From assembly GCA_947447665.1 (NCBI GenBank), contig CANFJX010000001.1, positions 399,911 through 463,910 of the forward strand: a DNA stretch of 64,000 nt, read 5' to 3'. The notes under the pieces are model-generated. The model saw only the letters and a program-made list of their open reading frames with translations. It had not been told where the DNA came from and did not search any database. Of this stretch, positions 19,785 through 28,564 are shown piece by piece. How positions within the stretch are numbered: position 1 is the stretch's first letter; each line of letters opens with the position of its first letter. A program made the translations under genes and the position numbers. Origin of the DNA: Bacteriovoracaceae bacterium (GTDB taxonomy: Bacteria; Bdellovibrionota; UBA1018).

Positions 19785-20399
19785 ATGAATAAATTTATTT
19801 TCTTATTGGCTGCCACTTTATTGACTGTATCCACATCCTACGCCGAATCAGATAAGGCGCAAAAAGATTTAACAGTTATCCCTCAAGTAGCGCCCTCAGA
19901 AAAAGCAGCCCCCTCAGAAAAGGCAGCTGAACCCAAGAAGTGCAAAACTTGTGACTGGAAGAAGCAATCAACTTTATCCAAAGAACAAAAAGAAAAAATG
20001 CGCGAGGCTTTCTTTAAGTATCAGGAGGAAAAAATCCACCTCAAAGAATCCGTTAAAATCGCTCGCCTGAATTATAAAAAAGTAGTGACCGACCCATCCT
20101 CTGACTTAAATGCTGGAAAAGCCGCAGCTCAGGAAATTGTAGGCCATGTGAGCAAAATGGTCGCAGCCCACTTAGTATTCAAAAATCAGGTAATTTTCCA
20201 GATTTTGACTGAAGAACAGAGAAAAGCAAATTCATTTCCCACCATGTTTATGGGTGAACATAGCCACTGTAAGCGTTGCGCCCACCATGACGAAAACATA
20301 AAAGGTAAATCAACTCAGGATGAGTCTAATCCCGAACTCGCATTAATCCAGGATGAGCTGGATTTAGGCTTGATGGTTGGGATGGAAAATGAACTATGA
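19785..20399 (+). CDS. Periplasmic Spy/CpxP-like protein with Cys/His pairs
   Basis: A 204-residue exported protein; the signal peptide is MNKFIFLLAATLLTVSTSYA, then ESD. After a short low-complexity repeat (two tandem copies of APSEKA) come CKTCDW, a long charged helical stretch with LSKEQKEKMREAFFKYQ and LTEEQRKA (both LTxxQ-like), and HSHCKRCAHH. LTxxQ pairs on amphipathic helices are the hallmark of the Spy/CpxP/CnrX group: periplasmic chaperones or metal/envelope-stress sensors. The CxxC and HxHCxxC clusters could bind a metal or form disulfides. AAGGAA lies 8 bp before the ATG. It overlaps the next gene by 4 bp (ATGA), so the two are translated together although one product is exported and the other is not. 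Confidence 0.72.
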   Translation: MNKFIFLLAATLLTVSTSYAESDKAQKDLTVIPQVAPSEKAAPSEKAAEPKKCKTCDWKKQSTLSKEQKEKMREAFFKYQEEKIHLKESVKIARLNYKKVVTDPSSDLNAGKAAAQEIVGHVSKMVAAHLVFKNQVIFQILTEEQRKANSFPTMFMGEHSHCKRCAHHDENIKGKSTQDESNPELALIQDELDLGLMVGMENEL

Positions 20400-20824
20400 C
20401 TGAACTGACTTTCTGGCGGAAGTGTACTACTTGTAAGAAGCCTATCTCGTTCGGACAGAAGTACTGGATTTGCAGCGTATCGACCTGCAATCGTGTGAGG
20501 ACCGACCTAGTATTTTGCGACGTTCGCTGCTTTGACGCCCATGTGCCAGTTTTGAATCATCGAGATGCTGGAGCTTTTGAGCGTAAAGCCCCTCCCCAGG
20601 CAGCCGAGCCTGCTCAAGACCTCAAGGCGCAACCGGAGTCCCTCGAGAGTGATATTTTAGTAGTGGTTTCCAAAGTAAAAAAATACATCAAAGATCAATC
20701 TGGAATGAATACCTCTGATGCCGTTATGGATCTTCTCTCCAATCAAATTCGAGCTCTGGCTGATCGTGGGATCGAGAGCGCCACTCAACATGGCCGTAAA
20801 ACGATTTTAGATCGGGATTTCTAG
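20396..20824 (+). CDS. Zinc-finger/histone-fold protein, probable DNA-binding bacterial histone
   Basis: A 142-residue cytoplasmic protein in two parts. Residues 8-56 form a treble-clef or MYND-like zinc module: Cys10, Cys13, Cys26, Cys31, Cys41, Cys45 and His49. A Pro/Ala/Glu linker (64-84) leads to a C-terminal histone fold (86-142): helix 1 DILVVVSKVKKYIKD, the turn GMNTSDAV, the long helix 2 (MDLLSNQIRALADRGIESAT), and the loop/helix 3 HGRKTILDRDF. The last box matches the RKT(V/I)xxxD signature after helix 2 of archaeal histones. Short single histone folds are known from Bdellovibrio; the fused zinc module makes this more than a minimal histone. The start is fixed by the 4-bp overlap with the upstream gene. 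Confidence 0.8.
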   Translation: MTELTFWRKCTTCKKPISFGQKYWICSVSTCNRVRTDLVFCDVRCFDAHVPVLNHRDAGAFERKAPPQAAEPAQDLKAQPESLESDILVVVSKVKKYIKDQSGMNTSDAVMDLLSNQIRALADRGIESATQHGRKTILDRDF

Positions 20825-20834
20825 GGCATTCTAA

Positions 20835-21308
20835 CTAACTAGCTTTTTTATTTTTACGTGGAGAACTTCGCCTTAGAACAGGCGATTCCGGCCGATTCTC
20901 TGGAGCCGTGGGGGCTGCCAATCCTGAACTTGGCCACTCCACCCAAGAGTCATAATCACCTCCAGGAACACCTGAGTCGATGTGTCGCTGGTTTTTTAAC
21001 TCCTGCTCCCCTCCTTGCAGGCCGGACGAGTGATCATCCCCGGACATTTCATCTCCTTCACGGTCCCGCTCTGAGAAGCTCATTTCGTAAGAATTCAATT
21101 CATCCACGACCTCGAGTGGTTCCCCTGATAGCGGCTCATCGGGCGTCGCGATCCCTCCTACGCGGCGTTCGACCTCCTCACCTTTCAGTTCACCTTCCTC
21201 GCACATATCGAGTTCCTGCTCGATCGAGCCCGGACTACAATATTCGGGCTCAGGATCTCCCGGCGACTTACGAAGTGGGATTCTAGATTTTGGTTTCTTG
21301 TGAAGCAT
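20835..21308 (-). CDS. Acidic, low-complexity hypothetical protein
   Basis: A 157-residue ORF starting at MLHKKPKSR. It is chosen over a longer start at 21353 because AGGGGGTG, a near-perfect ribosome site, lies about 7 bp upstream. Basic ends (HKKPKSRIPLRKS at the start; RRSSPRKNKK at the end) flank a very acidic, Gly/Ser/Glu/Asp-rich middle (for example ERDREGDEMSGDD). There is no signal peptide, no membrane segment and no recognisable domain; it is probably disordered. It lies convergent with the histone gene (10 bp between stops). An overlapping forward ORF of 142 codons is possible but has no good start signal. Existence is moderately supported; function unknown. Confidence 0.5.
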   Translation of the reverse strand: MLHKKPKSRIPLRKSPGDPEPEYCSPGSIEQELDMCEEGELKGEEVERRVGGIATPDEPLSGEPLEVVDELNSYEMSFSERDREGDEMSGDDHSSGLQGGEQELKNQRHIDSGVPGGDYDSWVEWPSSGLAAPTAPENRPESPVLRRSSPRKNKKAS

Positions 21309-21397
21309 GAATACACCCCCTAACAGCAAAAGGTGCAATCTTTCTGCCAGCAAGGCGCCGACAGGGAGGAGCTACAAATCAGCTCGAGGTCGCTGCT

Positions 21398-21805
21398 CTA
21401 CTTCTTTCGAAACCGAGCAGTCCCTTGAGTAGTCACTTCCCCCCGTTGATTCTTGGCTTGGAGATCGAGTGTTACCTCTTGATCACTCACCGCCTTAACC
21501 ACCCCACCCAAGGAAGGAGTATCACCCAATAAAACCATAGCCTTGAAGCGGCTTTGGAACTGAATGAGTTCAAAACCCTGGAGCGAGGATTCACCCTGCA
21601 CAAAATTCTTCGCCCGCTCAGCGATGTGAGCCGCAATGAGCATCCCGTGAGCAATAATACCGGGGAGTCCAACCTTCTTGGCAACGTCTTCATCCAAGTG
21701 GATCGGATTAAAATCTCCAGAGGCTTGAGCATATTGTTTGAGCTGCTCACGAGTGATCGGACCCAAGGACTTGAATTCCACAGCTGAACCCGCCTGAATT
21801 TCCAT
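21398..21805 (-). CDS. MaoC-type (R)-specific enoyl hydratase/dehydratase
   Basis: A 135-residue hot-dog-fold protein. Seen: ASGDFNPIHLDEDVAKKVGLPG, the hydratase motif with the Asp/His pair (DFNPIH), and IAHGMLIAAHIAE. MaoC proteins add water to trans-2-enoyl-CoA or dehydrate 3-hydroxyacyl thioesters. It lies 3 bp after a longer MaoC-N-like gene; such pairs often form a heterodimeric HadAB-like dehydratase in fatty acid metabolism. It is the last gene of the run that begins with iscR. Confidence 0.85.
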   Translation of the reverse strand: MEIQAGSAVEFKSLGPITREQLKQYAQASGDFNPIHLDEDVAKKVGLPGIIAHGMLIAAHIAERAKNFVQGESSLQGFELIQFQSRFKAMVLLGDTPSLGGVVKAVSDQEVTLDLQAKNQRGEVTTQGTARFRKK

Positions 21806-21808
21806 GGA

Positions 21809-22219
21809 TTACTTGCTCCCTCGAATCACGATCGTGGTTTTGGATTTTCCGATTTTCAGGAGACTCGAATCTCTCTCAACTTGAAACTCAGTCTCAAAAG
21901 TTAAAAACTGCATAAAAGACCGAGCACCATCTTTTTCCAAAACGTGAGTCAATGCTGTTTTAAACTCAATTCGATCTCCCGCTAGGACCGGGGTGTCGTA
22001 TTGGTACTCTTGCTCGGCATGAAGAACTTGAGAGAGGTCAAATCCCAATTTCTGAAAAAGTTCGAACTCCCCTTTTCTAAAAACCGTAAGAAAGGTCGGG
22101 GGAGCCTCATGAAGTTCGGAGGATCCGATCGCTCGGCAAAATTCTTTGATTTTTTCAGAGGTCACTTCGTCGTGGTACGGCCCGACTGCCTTTCCAACGT
22201 CGCTCTTAAGGGACAACAT
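21809..22219 (-). CDS. MaoC-N/FAS1-DH-type dehydratase subunit
   Basis: A 136-residue hot-dog-fold protein. Its pattern resembles the N-terminal MaoC dehydratase domain: AVGPYHDEVTSEKIKEFCRAIG at residues 11-32, PPTFLTVF, and VLHAEQEYQYDTPVLAGDRI. The catalytic Asp/His of the hydratase motif is absent, as in the non-catalytic subunit of HadAB-type dehydratases, so it probably pairs with the product of the next gene (3 bp away). Its start overlaps the end of the peptide-binding protein gene by 14 bp, which suggests coupling. The substrate is unknown; fatty acyl thioesters are likely. Confidence 0.75.
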   Translation of the reverse strand: MLSLKSDVGKAVGPYHDEVTSEKIKEFCRAIGSSELHEAPPTFLTVFRKGEFELFQKLGFDLSQVLHAEQEYQYDTPVLAGDRIEFKTALTHVLEKDGARSFMQFLTFETEFQVERDSSLLKIGKSKTTIVIRGSK

Positions 22220-23798
22220 TTACGCTCCTTAGGTAGAGAAAATCTAAAGGATTCAACTGCACGTTCTTAGCACGGGTACTCACCAATGCCAAGTTAGGTT
22301 CATAGTAGAGGGGAACCATCACTACCTCTTTCTCTTGAAGTAGTCTTTGGAGATCTACATAGATTTTTTCCCGCTTTTTTGAATCTGACTCCTGGCGAGC
22401 CTTCTCGACATCACCATCGTACTGGGCGTTTTTCCAGGAGGAACGATTGTTCCCGGAGGCACTCAAGAAAACTGAAAGAAAATTATCTGGATCTGGGTAG
22501 TCTGCAGTCCAACTTGCATCGAAAAGTGGGGAATCATGGAGTTCAAGTGCAGTCCTAAAAATTTTATTCTCAAATGAATGAAGTGCGACCGAAATTCCCA
22601 GATTTTTTTTCAGCTGATCCTGAACCCAGTGAGCAAGGACCACCGATTGATTCCAGTCCGGCAAGAGATAGTCGAGATGCAGGGGATGATTCAGATCCAA
22701 TCCCGAAGATCGCAACTCCTTGCGAGCCTGTACCGGATCAAACACGAGGCCCACGGCTTTAGAGTAACCCATCATCCCGGGAGGCACAAAGGAGGTCGCC
22801 ATCACTTGCTCTCCATGGAGAGGCGAACTAGGCCCACTCAAACGAGAGCGATCGAGAGCCATGGTAATCGCCTTTCGTAATTTAAGATTGGAAGTAGGGT
22901 ACTTATCCACAACAAATCCAAGATAAGCCGTTTTGAGGTGGCTGAAGGTCTTAAATTCGATTTTTTTCTTCGCTTTTTTTAAATCAATCTCAGAAACCTC
23001 AGTCAGAAAATCTAACTTACCTGCCTCAAACAAAGTAAGCGCCTCCGAATCATCCTTCACAATCTGAGCCACGACTAGATCTAAGTTACCGCGCGCGCCA
23101 TAGTAATTTGGATTCGCTTTCAAAACCAGCTTGGACCCGAAGTCATGAGCCACGAGAGAAAAGGGGCCCAAATTGACCATGCGGCCGGGCGCCTCCCAAC
23201 CCGCTCCCAATTCCTCGACAACATCTTGACGCATCGGGAAGGTCACCCAAAACGCAGGAATCGTTAGCCAATGGGCCACCGGGCGGGTTAGCCTGACCTC
23301 CAGTGTATGATCATCAAGAGCCTTGACGCCAACCTGCTCAAAGCTCTGAAACTTCCCATCGTGAAAAGCCTGAGCCCCCTCGATATCAAAAAGGAAATAG
23401 GCATAAGAAGCTGCAGTGAGAGGTGAGAGGAGTCGGCGCCAGCTATAGACAAAATCTTTGGCCTTGAGGTCGACGCCGTCAGACCACCGAACTCCTCGGC
23501 GCAGCTTAAAAGTATAGGTCTTTCGATCACTCGAGATTTGCCAGCTTTCAGCTAAGTCAGGAACGACTTTGAGTTGGCTATCGATCGAGACTAGCCCCTC
23601 CATTAAATTCATCAACAGAGCTGCTTCAATAGGGCTATGAGCCCGATTCCAATCTAGGGTCTCTGGTTCGCCTCGAATCCGAAAGGAAAAGGTTCTTCCC
23701 CGATAGGTACTGGGTGCCGTTTCAGCTTGGACGAGCGAAAGAACCCATGTGTTGACGAGCATCGCGCAAACGAACCAGGCCAAAAATATCGATCTCAT
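22206..23798 (-). CDS. ABC transporter peptide/oligopeptide-binding protein (SBP_bac_5)
   Basis: A 530-residue periplasmic solute-binding protein of the OppA/MppA type. The signal peptide is MRSIFLAWFVCAMLVNTWVL with cleavage at VQA-ETA. Seen: GEPETLDWNRAHS, LMEGLVSID, PDLAESWQISSDRKTYTFKLR, GVRWSDGVDLKAKDFVYSWRR and, near the end, WTADYPDPDNFLS, all typical cluster positions. The permease and ATPase genes of a peptide transporter are not next to it, so it must share a transporter elsewhere or bind cell-wall peptides. It stands between fdx (3 bp) and the MaoC-N gene (14-bp overlap), inside the isc gene run. Confidence 0.9.
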   Translation of the reverse strand: MRSIFLAWFVCAMLVNTWVLSLVQAETAPSTYRGRTFSFRIRGEPETLDWNRAHSPIEAALLMNLMEGLVSIDSQLKVVPDLAESWQISSDRKTYTFKLRRGVRWSDGVDLKAKDFVYSWRRLLSPLTAASYAYFLFDIEGAQAFHDGKFQSFEQVGVKALDDHTLEVRLTRPVAHWLTIPAFWVTFPMRQDVVEELGAGWEAPGRMVNLGPFSLVAHDFGSKLVLKANPNYYGARGNLDLVVAQIVKDDSEALTLFEAGKLDFLTEVSEIDLKKAKKKIEFKTFSHLKTAYLGFVVDKYPTSNLKLRKAITMALDRSRLSGPSSPLHGEQVMATSFVPPGMMGYSKAVGLVFDPVQARKELRSSGLDLNHPLHLDYLLPDWNQSVVLAHWVQDQLKKNLGISVALHSFENKIFRTALELHDSPLFDASWTADYPDPDNFLSVFLSASGNNRSSWKNAQYDGDVEKARQESDSKKREKIYVDLQRLLQEKEVVMVPLYYEPNLALVSTRAKNVQLNPLDFLYLRSVNVVP

Positions 23799-23801
23799 CT
23801 A

Positions 23802-24101
23802 CTAATGATCGTCGATATTCACCACTTCGACAACAACATCTCCACGAACTTTCGATTGGCAACCCAGCCGGGAATTCTCATCAAGAATTCCCATTCGTTC
23901 CAGGCGCTCCTGCTCCTCGTCTTCCATGGGAGAGAGAGAATCCGCTCCACTTTTGACAATAATATGACAGGTCGTGCAAGCACAAAACCCCCCACAGGCA
24001 TGCTGTAGTGGAACCTGATGATCTAGGGCAATATCCAGGATACTCTGATCTCGCTTCACCTCAAAGGAGGTGTTCATTGGTAAAAACGTAATCTTTGGCA
24101 T
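23802..24101 (-). CDS. fdx: 2Fe-2S ferredoxin of the ISC system
   Basis: A 99-residue adrenodoxin-type ferredoxin. The iron ligands follow the C-x5-C-x2-C...C pattern: Cys36, Cys42, Cys45 and Cys81, within ACGGFCACTTCH; Cys40 is an extra cysteine also found in E. coli Fdx. It supplies electrons to IscS/IscU during cluster building. It is 3 bp after hscA, which is the usual order hscB-hscA-fdx. The small size and acidic C-terminus (EVVNIDDH) fit the family. Confidence 0.93.
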   Translation of the reverse strand: MPKITFLPMNTSFEVKRDQSILDIALDHQVPLQHACGGFCACTTCHIIVKSGADSLSPMEDEEQERLERMGILDENSRLGCQSKVRGDVVVEVVNIDDH

Positions 24102-24104
24102 TCT

Positions 24105-25934
24105 TTATCTCATTTCCTTGAGCGAATCCCGAATCAATAGCTCAGCTAATCGCACCGTGGACCGGTTCAAGTCAGAAGTGGCATCCAAAATGGCCTCCAC
24201 CTTCTGTCCTTGCATGACTTGGCGAAGGATATCCAGTTTATCCCGAACTTCCTCCAACTCGTCTGGGGCAAGCAATAGCTTCGCTTGATCCCAGTTCTTT
24301 TCCACGGCTCGAATAACGGGCTCAGCCTTGTTTCGAGCTTCTACTAAATTTTTATAAATCTCATCGGCCTTGACGTTTTCTAAACCACTCGCCAGCATCT
24401 TTTCAACTTCAGAATCAGTCAGGCCGTGGCTAGGTCGAACTTCTACCGACTGCTCCTGACCGGTTTTAAGATCCTTGGCAGCTACCTGAAGAATGCCGTC
24501 CGCATCAATCAGAAAAGTCACCTCCACGCGAGGGATACCAGCTGGAGCGGGCTGAATTCCTCGGAGCTTAAACCGGGCCAAGCTACGATTTTCGTCCACC
24601 CGATCACGCTCCCCTTGAAAAACGTGAATATCTACGCCGGTTTGATTTTCAACGAAAGTCGTAAAAACTTCTCTCGCAACGGTCGGAATCCTGGTGTTGC
24701 GATGGATCAGCGTGGCCATCAGCCCACCATAAGTCTCCAATCCAAGCGACAGCGGCACGACATCTAAAAGCAAAAGATCTTGGTTATTTCCGGCAAGAAT
24801 ATCAGCCTGAATCGCGGCACCCTCAGCGACTACCTCATCTGGGTGGACTGAGGTGTTCGGAGCCTTTCCAAAGATACTTCGAGCGATCTCCTGGACAATT
24901 TTAAGCCGGGACGGCCCCCCTACGAGGACCACATCAGAGAGGTCGCTCGCCTGCAATCCTGCATCCTTTAAGGCACTCAGGCAAGGCTCACGCGTTCGCT
25001 CTAAAATCGGTCGAGCCAGTGCCTCAAACTCTGCTTGAGTCCAAACTCTACGATAAATTCGGGTATCTAATTTCAATTCTAAAACGGCCTCAGCCTGAGT
25101 CGAAAGTGCAATTTTAACTGACTCGGCACTCTCCAGCAGAGAAGAGTGAATATGAACTTCCGCATAAATATCCAACCCAAAAGACTGGAGGATCTCCTGA
25201 GCTGCTACTCTAACCATCGTCTGATCAAGATCATCGCCGCCTAATTGAGTATCACCACGAGTCGCCAACACTTCGAAGATGCCATCTTGAAGTTTAAGGA
25301 TCGATACGTCGAAAGTTCCTCCCCCCAAATCGTAAACGGCTATCAATCCTTGTCGCTTTTTATCCAAACCATAAGCCAGGGAGGCTGCTGTCGGTTCATT
25401 CACAATACGAAGTACATCGAGGCCTGCCAATCGACCCGCAGTTCGGGTGGCTTGCCTCTGGGAATCATTAAAATAGGCTGGAACCGTGATCACGGCCCGG
25501 GTCACGGAGCATCCGAGAGCCTCCTCTGCCCGCTTCTTCACTTCACGAAGAATCAAGGCAGAGATCTCAATAGCAGTGTAAGCCCGGTCGCCTATCTGAA
25601 TTTTGACCAGACCAGCTTCTGGATCCTGCACAAGAGTATAAGGTAGGGATTCTAGAATCGGTTTTAAATCTTCAAATCCACATCCCAACAACCGTTTGAC
25701 GGAGAAGACAGTATGCTGAGCATCAGCTACTTTATTACGCTTGGCTTCTAACCCAACCACAGGTTGCTTCTCATCGGCAAAAGAAACCACGGAAGGGATT
25801 AGGGACTTTCCATCGGATGATTTCAAAACCCGAGGCTTACCGCCTTCGACGATTGCCACGAGACTATTCGTCGTTCCAAGATCAATGCCAACAATTGGCC
25901 CTGTTTTTTTGTTCGATTCAATCTGAATGAGCAT
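24105..25934 (-). CDS. hscA: Hsp70-type chaperone of iron-sulfur assembly
   Basis: A 609-residue Hsp70. Seen: [18 protein letters not shown] (phosphate 1), [18 protein letters not shown] (phosphate 2), [15 protein letters not shown], and [19 protein letters not shown] in the substrate domain. The variation around the C-terminal linker ([12 protein letters not shown]) and position in the isc operon identify it as HscA, which helps release clusters from IscU; its IscU partner carries the recognition motif LPPIK. It overlaps the hscB stop by 17 bp, so the two are translated together. Confidence 0.96.
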   Translation of the reverse strand: MLIQIESNKKTGPIVGIDLGTTNSLVAIVEGGKPRVLKSSDGKSLIPSVVSFADEKQPVVGLEAKRNKVADAQHTVFSVKRLLGCGFEDLKPILESLPYTLVQDPEAGLVKIQIGDRAYTAIEISALILREVKKRAEEALGCSVTRAVITVPAYFNDSQRQATRTAGRLAGLDVLRIVNEPTAASLAYGLDKKRQGLIAVYDLGGGTFDVSILKLQDGIFEVLATRGDTQLGGDDLDQTMVRVAAQEILQSFGLDIYAEVHIHSSLLESAESVKIALSTQAEAVLELKLDTRIYRRVWTQAEFEALARPILERTREPCLSALKDAGLQASDLSDVVLVGGPSRLKIVQEIARSIFGKAPNTSVHPDEVVAEGAAIQADILAGNNQDLLLLDVVPLSLGLETYGGLMATLIHRNTRIPTVAREVFTTFVENQTGVDIHVFQGERDRVDENRSLARFKLRGIQPAPAGIPRVEVTFLIDADGILQVAAKDLKTGQEQSVEVRPSHGLTDSEVEKMLASGLENVKADEIYKNLVEARNKAEPVIRAVEKNWDQAKLLLAPDELEEVRDKLDILRQVMQGQKVEAILDATSDLNRSTVRLAELLIRDSLKEMR

Positions 25935-26631
25935 TTCTCTTAATCCGTTCTACGTCTTTTTCTATCGATCTAAAATAATTTTGTTTCTGAAGCTCAGCAT
26001 CTATTTGACTCAAAATCGCTAGCAATTCGGGCGATAACTCACGGGGCAGGCGATCAAATTGAGTTTCTAAAGCCTTTAAATGAGCCTCACCCTGAGTTCT
26101 AAGATTTTTTAATTCAGCCTCAAACTCAGCCACCTTCGGGCGAGAGCTAGCGGGATTTTCGACAACCAACTCTTGAAGTTCAAACCACGACTCAGCAATC
26201 TCGACTGGAATAGGGACTTTCTTTTGCTGATGCGAGGGAAGGATCCCCATCTGAGTTCTGACACCGTAGAGACTAAGCATGAGTTCTCGCAAGGCTGTTG
26301 GATTTTTTAACGTTTGAAACGCTTGATTTAAAAAGCTCATCCGACTCATCGACTGAGCACGATGATGGGCAGGAGCAGAAACGAATCGATCTGGATGAAG
26401 CGCGCGGGATATCTCATAAAAACGTTTTTCAATCACGCCTCGGTCGAGATCAAACTGAACGGGGACTCCGAACGCGTCAAAGTAAGTCTCCCCCTCCCTC
26501 AGGAGCTGGGGGCTATGGCATTTGGGGCAAAGATGAAAGGCTAAAAAGCCATCCAGCAGGTGCCCACACTCAGTGCATAGCAGCGGATCACGCTGAGAAA
26601 CTGTTGCCACATCCACAGGTGCGTTTTGCAT
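25918..26631 (-). CDS. hscB: Co-chaperone HscB with N-terminal zinc ribbon
   Basis: A J-domain co-chaperone that delivers IscU to HscA. J-domain: [20 protein letters not shown] then [10 protein letters not shown] with the HPD motif, and a C-terminal IscU-binding three-helix part. The N-terminus holds two CxxC pairs (Cys19, Cys22, Cys35, Cys38: CTECGH and CPKCHS), a zinc ribbon as in human HSC20 and missing from E. coli HscB. The start is uncertain: ATG 26631 (237 residues) overlaps iscA by 44 bp, whereas ATG 26661 adds ten residues and overlaps by 74 bp. Neither has a clear ribosome site. Confidence 0.9.
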   Translation of the reverse strand: MQNAPVDVATVSQRDPLLCTECGHLLDGFLAFHLCPKCHSPQLLREGETYFDAFGVPVQFDLDRGVIEKRFYEISRALHPDRFVSAPAHHRAQSMSRMSFLNQAFQTLKNPTALRELMLSLYGVRTQMGILPSHQQKKVPIPVEIAESWFELQELVVENPASSRPKVAEFEAELKNLRTQGEAHLKALETQFDRLPRELSPELLAILSQIDAELQKQNYFRSIEKDVERIKRNAHSD

Positions 26632-26923
26632 TCGGATTATTAAAGACAAACCCAGTGCCATTCAGACCGTCAGTAAAATCTAGCTCAATACCAGAGAGAT
26701 AAAGAAAGGACTTAGAATCGCAAACAATCTTGATCCCGTCCTTTTCAAAAATTTTGTCGGTCGCCGCGATCGGCTCTTTATCAAATCCAAGCTTGTAACT
26801 CATTCCTGAGCATCCGCCGCCCACGACCATCACCCGAAGCATTGAGTCCGTTGCGGTGGCGTCGCTTGCCTGAATTCGCTTAATTTCCGATACTGCCTTG
26901 TCTGTCACTTGAATCATACTCAT
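26588..26923 (-). CDS. iscA: A-type iron-sulfur carrier protein IscA
   Basis: A 111-residue HesB/IscA protein. The three conserved cysteines are in GGGCSGMSY (Cys38) and TCGCGNSF (two in the terminal CGCG). It binds iron or 2Fe-2S/4Fe-4S clusters and passes them to apo-proteins. It overlaps the iscU stop by 4 bp (ATGA) and is followed by an overlapping hscB, so the genes are tightly coupled. Confidence 0.94.
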   Translation of the reverse strand: MSMIQVTDKAVSEIKRIQASDATATDSMLRVMVVGGGCSGMSYKLGFDKEPIAATDKIFEKDGIKIVCDSKSFLYLSGIELDFTDGLNGTGFVFNNPNAKRTCGCGNSFSA

Positions 26924-27321
26924 GACAACTTCTCCTTTTCTGGATTCTTCTTCACATAATCTTGAATCGCCGCTTTGATTGCATCTTCGGCAAGAACTGA
27001 GCAGTGAATCTTAATCGGAGGCAGGGAAAGTTCATTAACGATATCTGTATTTTTAATCGCCAGGGCCTGGTCAATCGTCTTGCCCTTGACCCACTCGGTA
27101 GCCAAGGAGGAGCTTGCAATGGCGCTTCCACAACCGAAGGTCTTAAATTTTGCGTCTGTAATCACTCGAGTTTTTTCGTCGATCTCAATTTGAAGCTTCA
27201 TCACGTCGCCACACTCAGGAGCACCCACTAGCCCTGTACCGACGGCCTTTGAATTTTTGTCCAAAGAGCCGACATTGCGGGGATTCTCGTAGTGATCAAT
27301 GACTTTAGTATTGTAGGCCAT
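26920..27321 (-). CDS. iscU: Iron-sulfur cluster assembly scaffold
   Basis: A 133-residue scaffold on which IscS-derived sulfur and iron are assembled. Ligands: Cys37, Asp39, Cys64 and Cys107. The HscA-recognition sequence LPPIK is at residues 100-104. The N-terminus (KVIDHYENPRNVGS) is family-standard. It follows iscS by 28 bp, in which AGGAAGG acts as ribosome site. Length and gene order are normal. Confidence 0.97.
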   Translation of the reverse strand: MAYNTKVIDHYENPRNVGSLDKNSKAVGTGLVGAPECGDVMKLQIEIDEKTRVITDAKFKTFGCGSAIASSSLATEWVKGKTIDQALAIKNTDIVNELSLPPIKIHCSVLAEDAIKAAIQDYVKKNPEKEKLS

Positions 27322-27349
27322 AAAAAATATCCTTCCTAAAAGACTGGAC

Positions 27350-28564
27350 TCAGTGTCCGGTCCAATTCACTGATTTGAGATCGATTCCTTCTTTTGCCAT
27401 TTCATAAAGAGGAGAAAGGTCCCTGAGTTTTTTCACGGTGCTAATCACTTTTTTAGCTGCAAATTCAATTTCTTCTTGAGTGGTGAACCGACCCAATCCA
27501 AAGCGGATACTGGTGTGAGCTAAATCCTCGCCAACTCCGATGTTCTTTAAAACATAGGAGGGCTCTAAACTAGCCGAAGTACAAGCCGAGCCACTAGACA
27601 CAGCTAATTCTTTCATGCCCATCATCAAGGACTCCCCTTCAACGTAAGCGAAACTGACGTTTAGGTTTCCTGGCAACCGCTCAGTCGGGTGACCATTAAG
27701 ATAGACTTCATCTAATTCGGTCTGAATTTTTTCCCAGAGGAGATCTCGGAGCATTTGAATGCGCGCGCCTTCTTCGACCATCGACCGGCCAGCCACCTCA
27801 ATGGCTTTGCCAAATCCGACAATGCCAGGCACATTCAATGTACCCGAGCGCATTCCCCGCTCGTGACCACCGCCATGAACGATGGCTGCAAGACGCACGC
27901 GAGGGTTTTTTCTTCGGACATAAAGAGCGGCAACGCCTTTAGGACCATAAACTTTATGGGCAGTCATCGACAGAAGATCAATTCCCATCTCTTCTACGTT
28001 AATCGGGGTTTTACCTATAGCTTGAACTGCATCGGTATGAAAGAGAACCCCTTTTTCTTTGCAAACTTTTCCAATTTCTCGAAGTGGGTTGATGGTGCCG
28101 ATTTCGTTATTGGCCGCCATCACAGAAACTAAGATCGTCTTGGGAGTAATAGCATTACGAACGACCTCAGCAGTAACTCGCCCGTAGTGATCCACGGGCA
28201 AATAGGTAATCTCAAATCCCTTTTTCTCCAAAGCGTGGCAGGTGTCTAAAACCGCCTTATGCTCAATCGGAGAAGTGATGATGTGATTTCCCTTTTCCTT
28301 GTACATCTCAGCAACCCCTTGGATTGCAAGATTATTGCTCTCGGTGGCACCGCTAGTAAAAATGATCTCTTTCTCGGTGGCACCGATTAGCTTTGCAACC
28401 TGTTGACGTGCTCGCTCGACAGCCGCTTCGGCGGTCCAACCATACTCGTGATTTCTGCTCGCCGCGTTTCCGAATACCTCGGTGAAATACGGCATCATCG
28501 CTTGAAGAACTTCGGGGTCCACAGGTGCTGTGGCGTGATAATCCAAATAGACGGGTAATCTCAT
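27350..28564 (-). CDS. iscS: Cysteine desulfurase
   Basis: A 404-residue PLP enzyme that removes sulfur from cysteine as persulfide for iron-sulfur clusters and tRNA thiolation. Seen: [15 protein letters not shown] at the N-terminus, the PLP lysine in [11 protein letters not shown], and the mobile active-site cysteine in [17 protein letters not shown]. The terminal region (SVNWTGH) matches the IscS-type end that contacts IscU. Its ATG overlaps the iscR stop by 4 bp. Confidence 0.98.
   Translation of the reverse strand: MRLPVYLDYHATAPVDPEVLQAMMPYFTEVFGNAASRNHEYGWTAEAAVERARQQVAKLIGATEKEIIFTSGATESNNLAIQGVAEMYKEKGNHIITSPIEHKAVLDTCHALEKKGFEITYLPVDHYGRVTAEVVRNAITPKTILVSVMAANNEIGTINPLREIGKVCKEKGVLFHTDAVQAIGKTPINVEEMGIDLLSMTAHKVYGPKGVAALYVRRKNPRVRLAAIVHGGGHERGMRSGTLNVPGIVGFGKAIEVAGRSMVEEGARIQMLRDLLWEKIQTELDEVYLNGHPTERLPGNLNVSFAYVEGESLMMGMKELAVSSGSACTSASLEPSYVLKNIGVGEDLAHTSIRFGLGRFTTQEEIEFAAKKVISTVKKLRDLSPLYEMAKEGIDLKSVNWTGH

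Noticed and set aside
20858..21286. Forward ORF of 142 codons opposite the acidic ORF
   Set aside because: No ribosome site, no recognisable domain, and an unnatural composition rich in His, Arg and Pro; the minus-strand ORF has a much better start.
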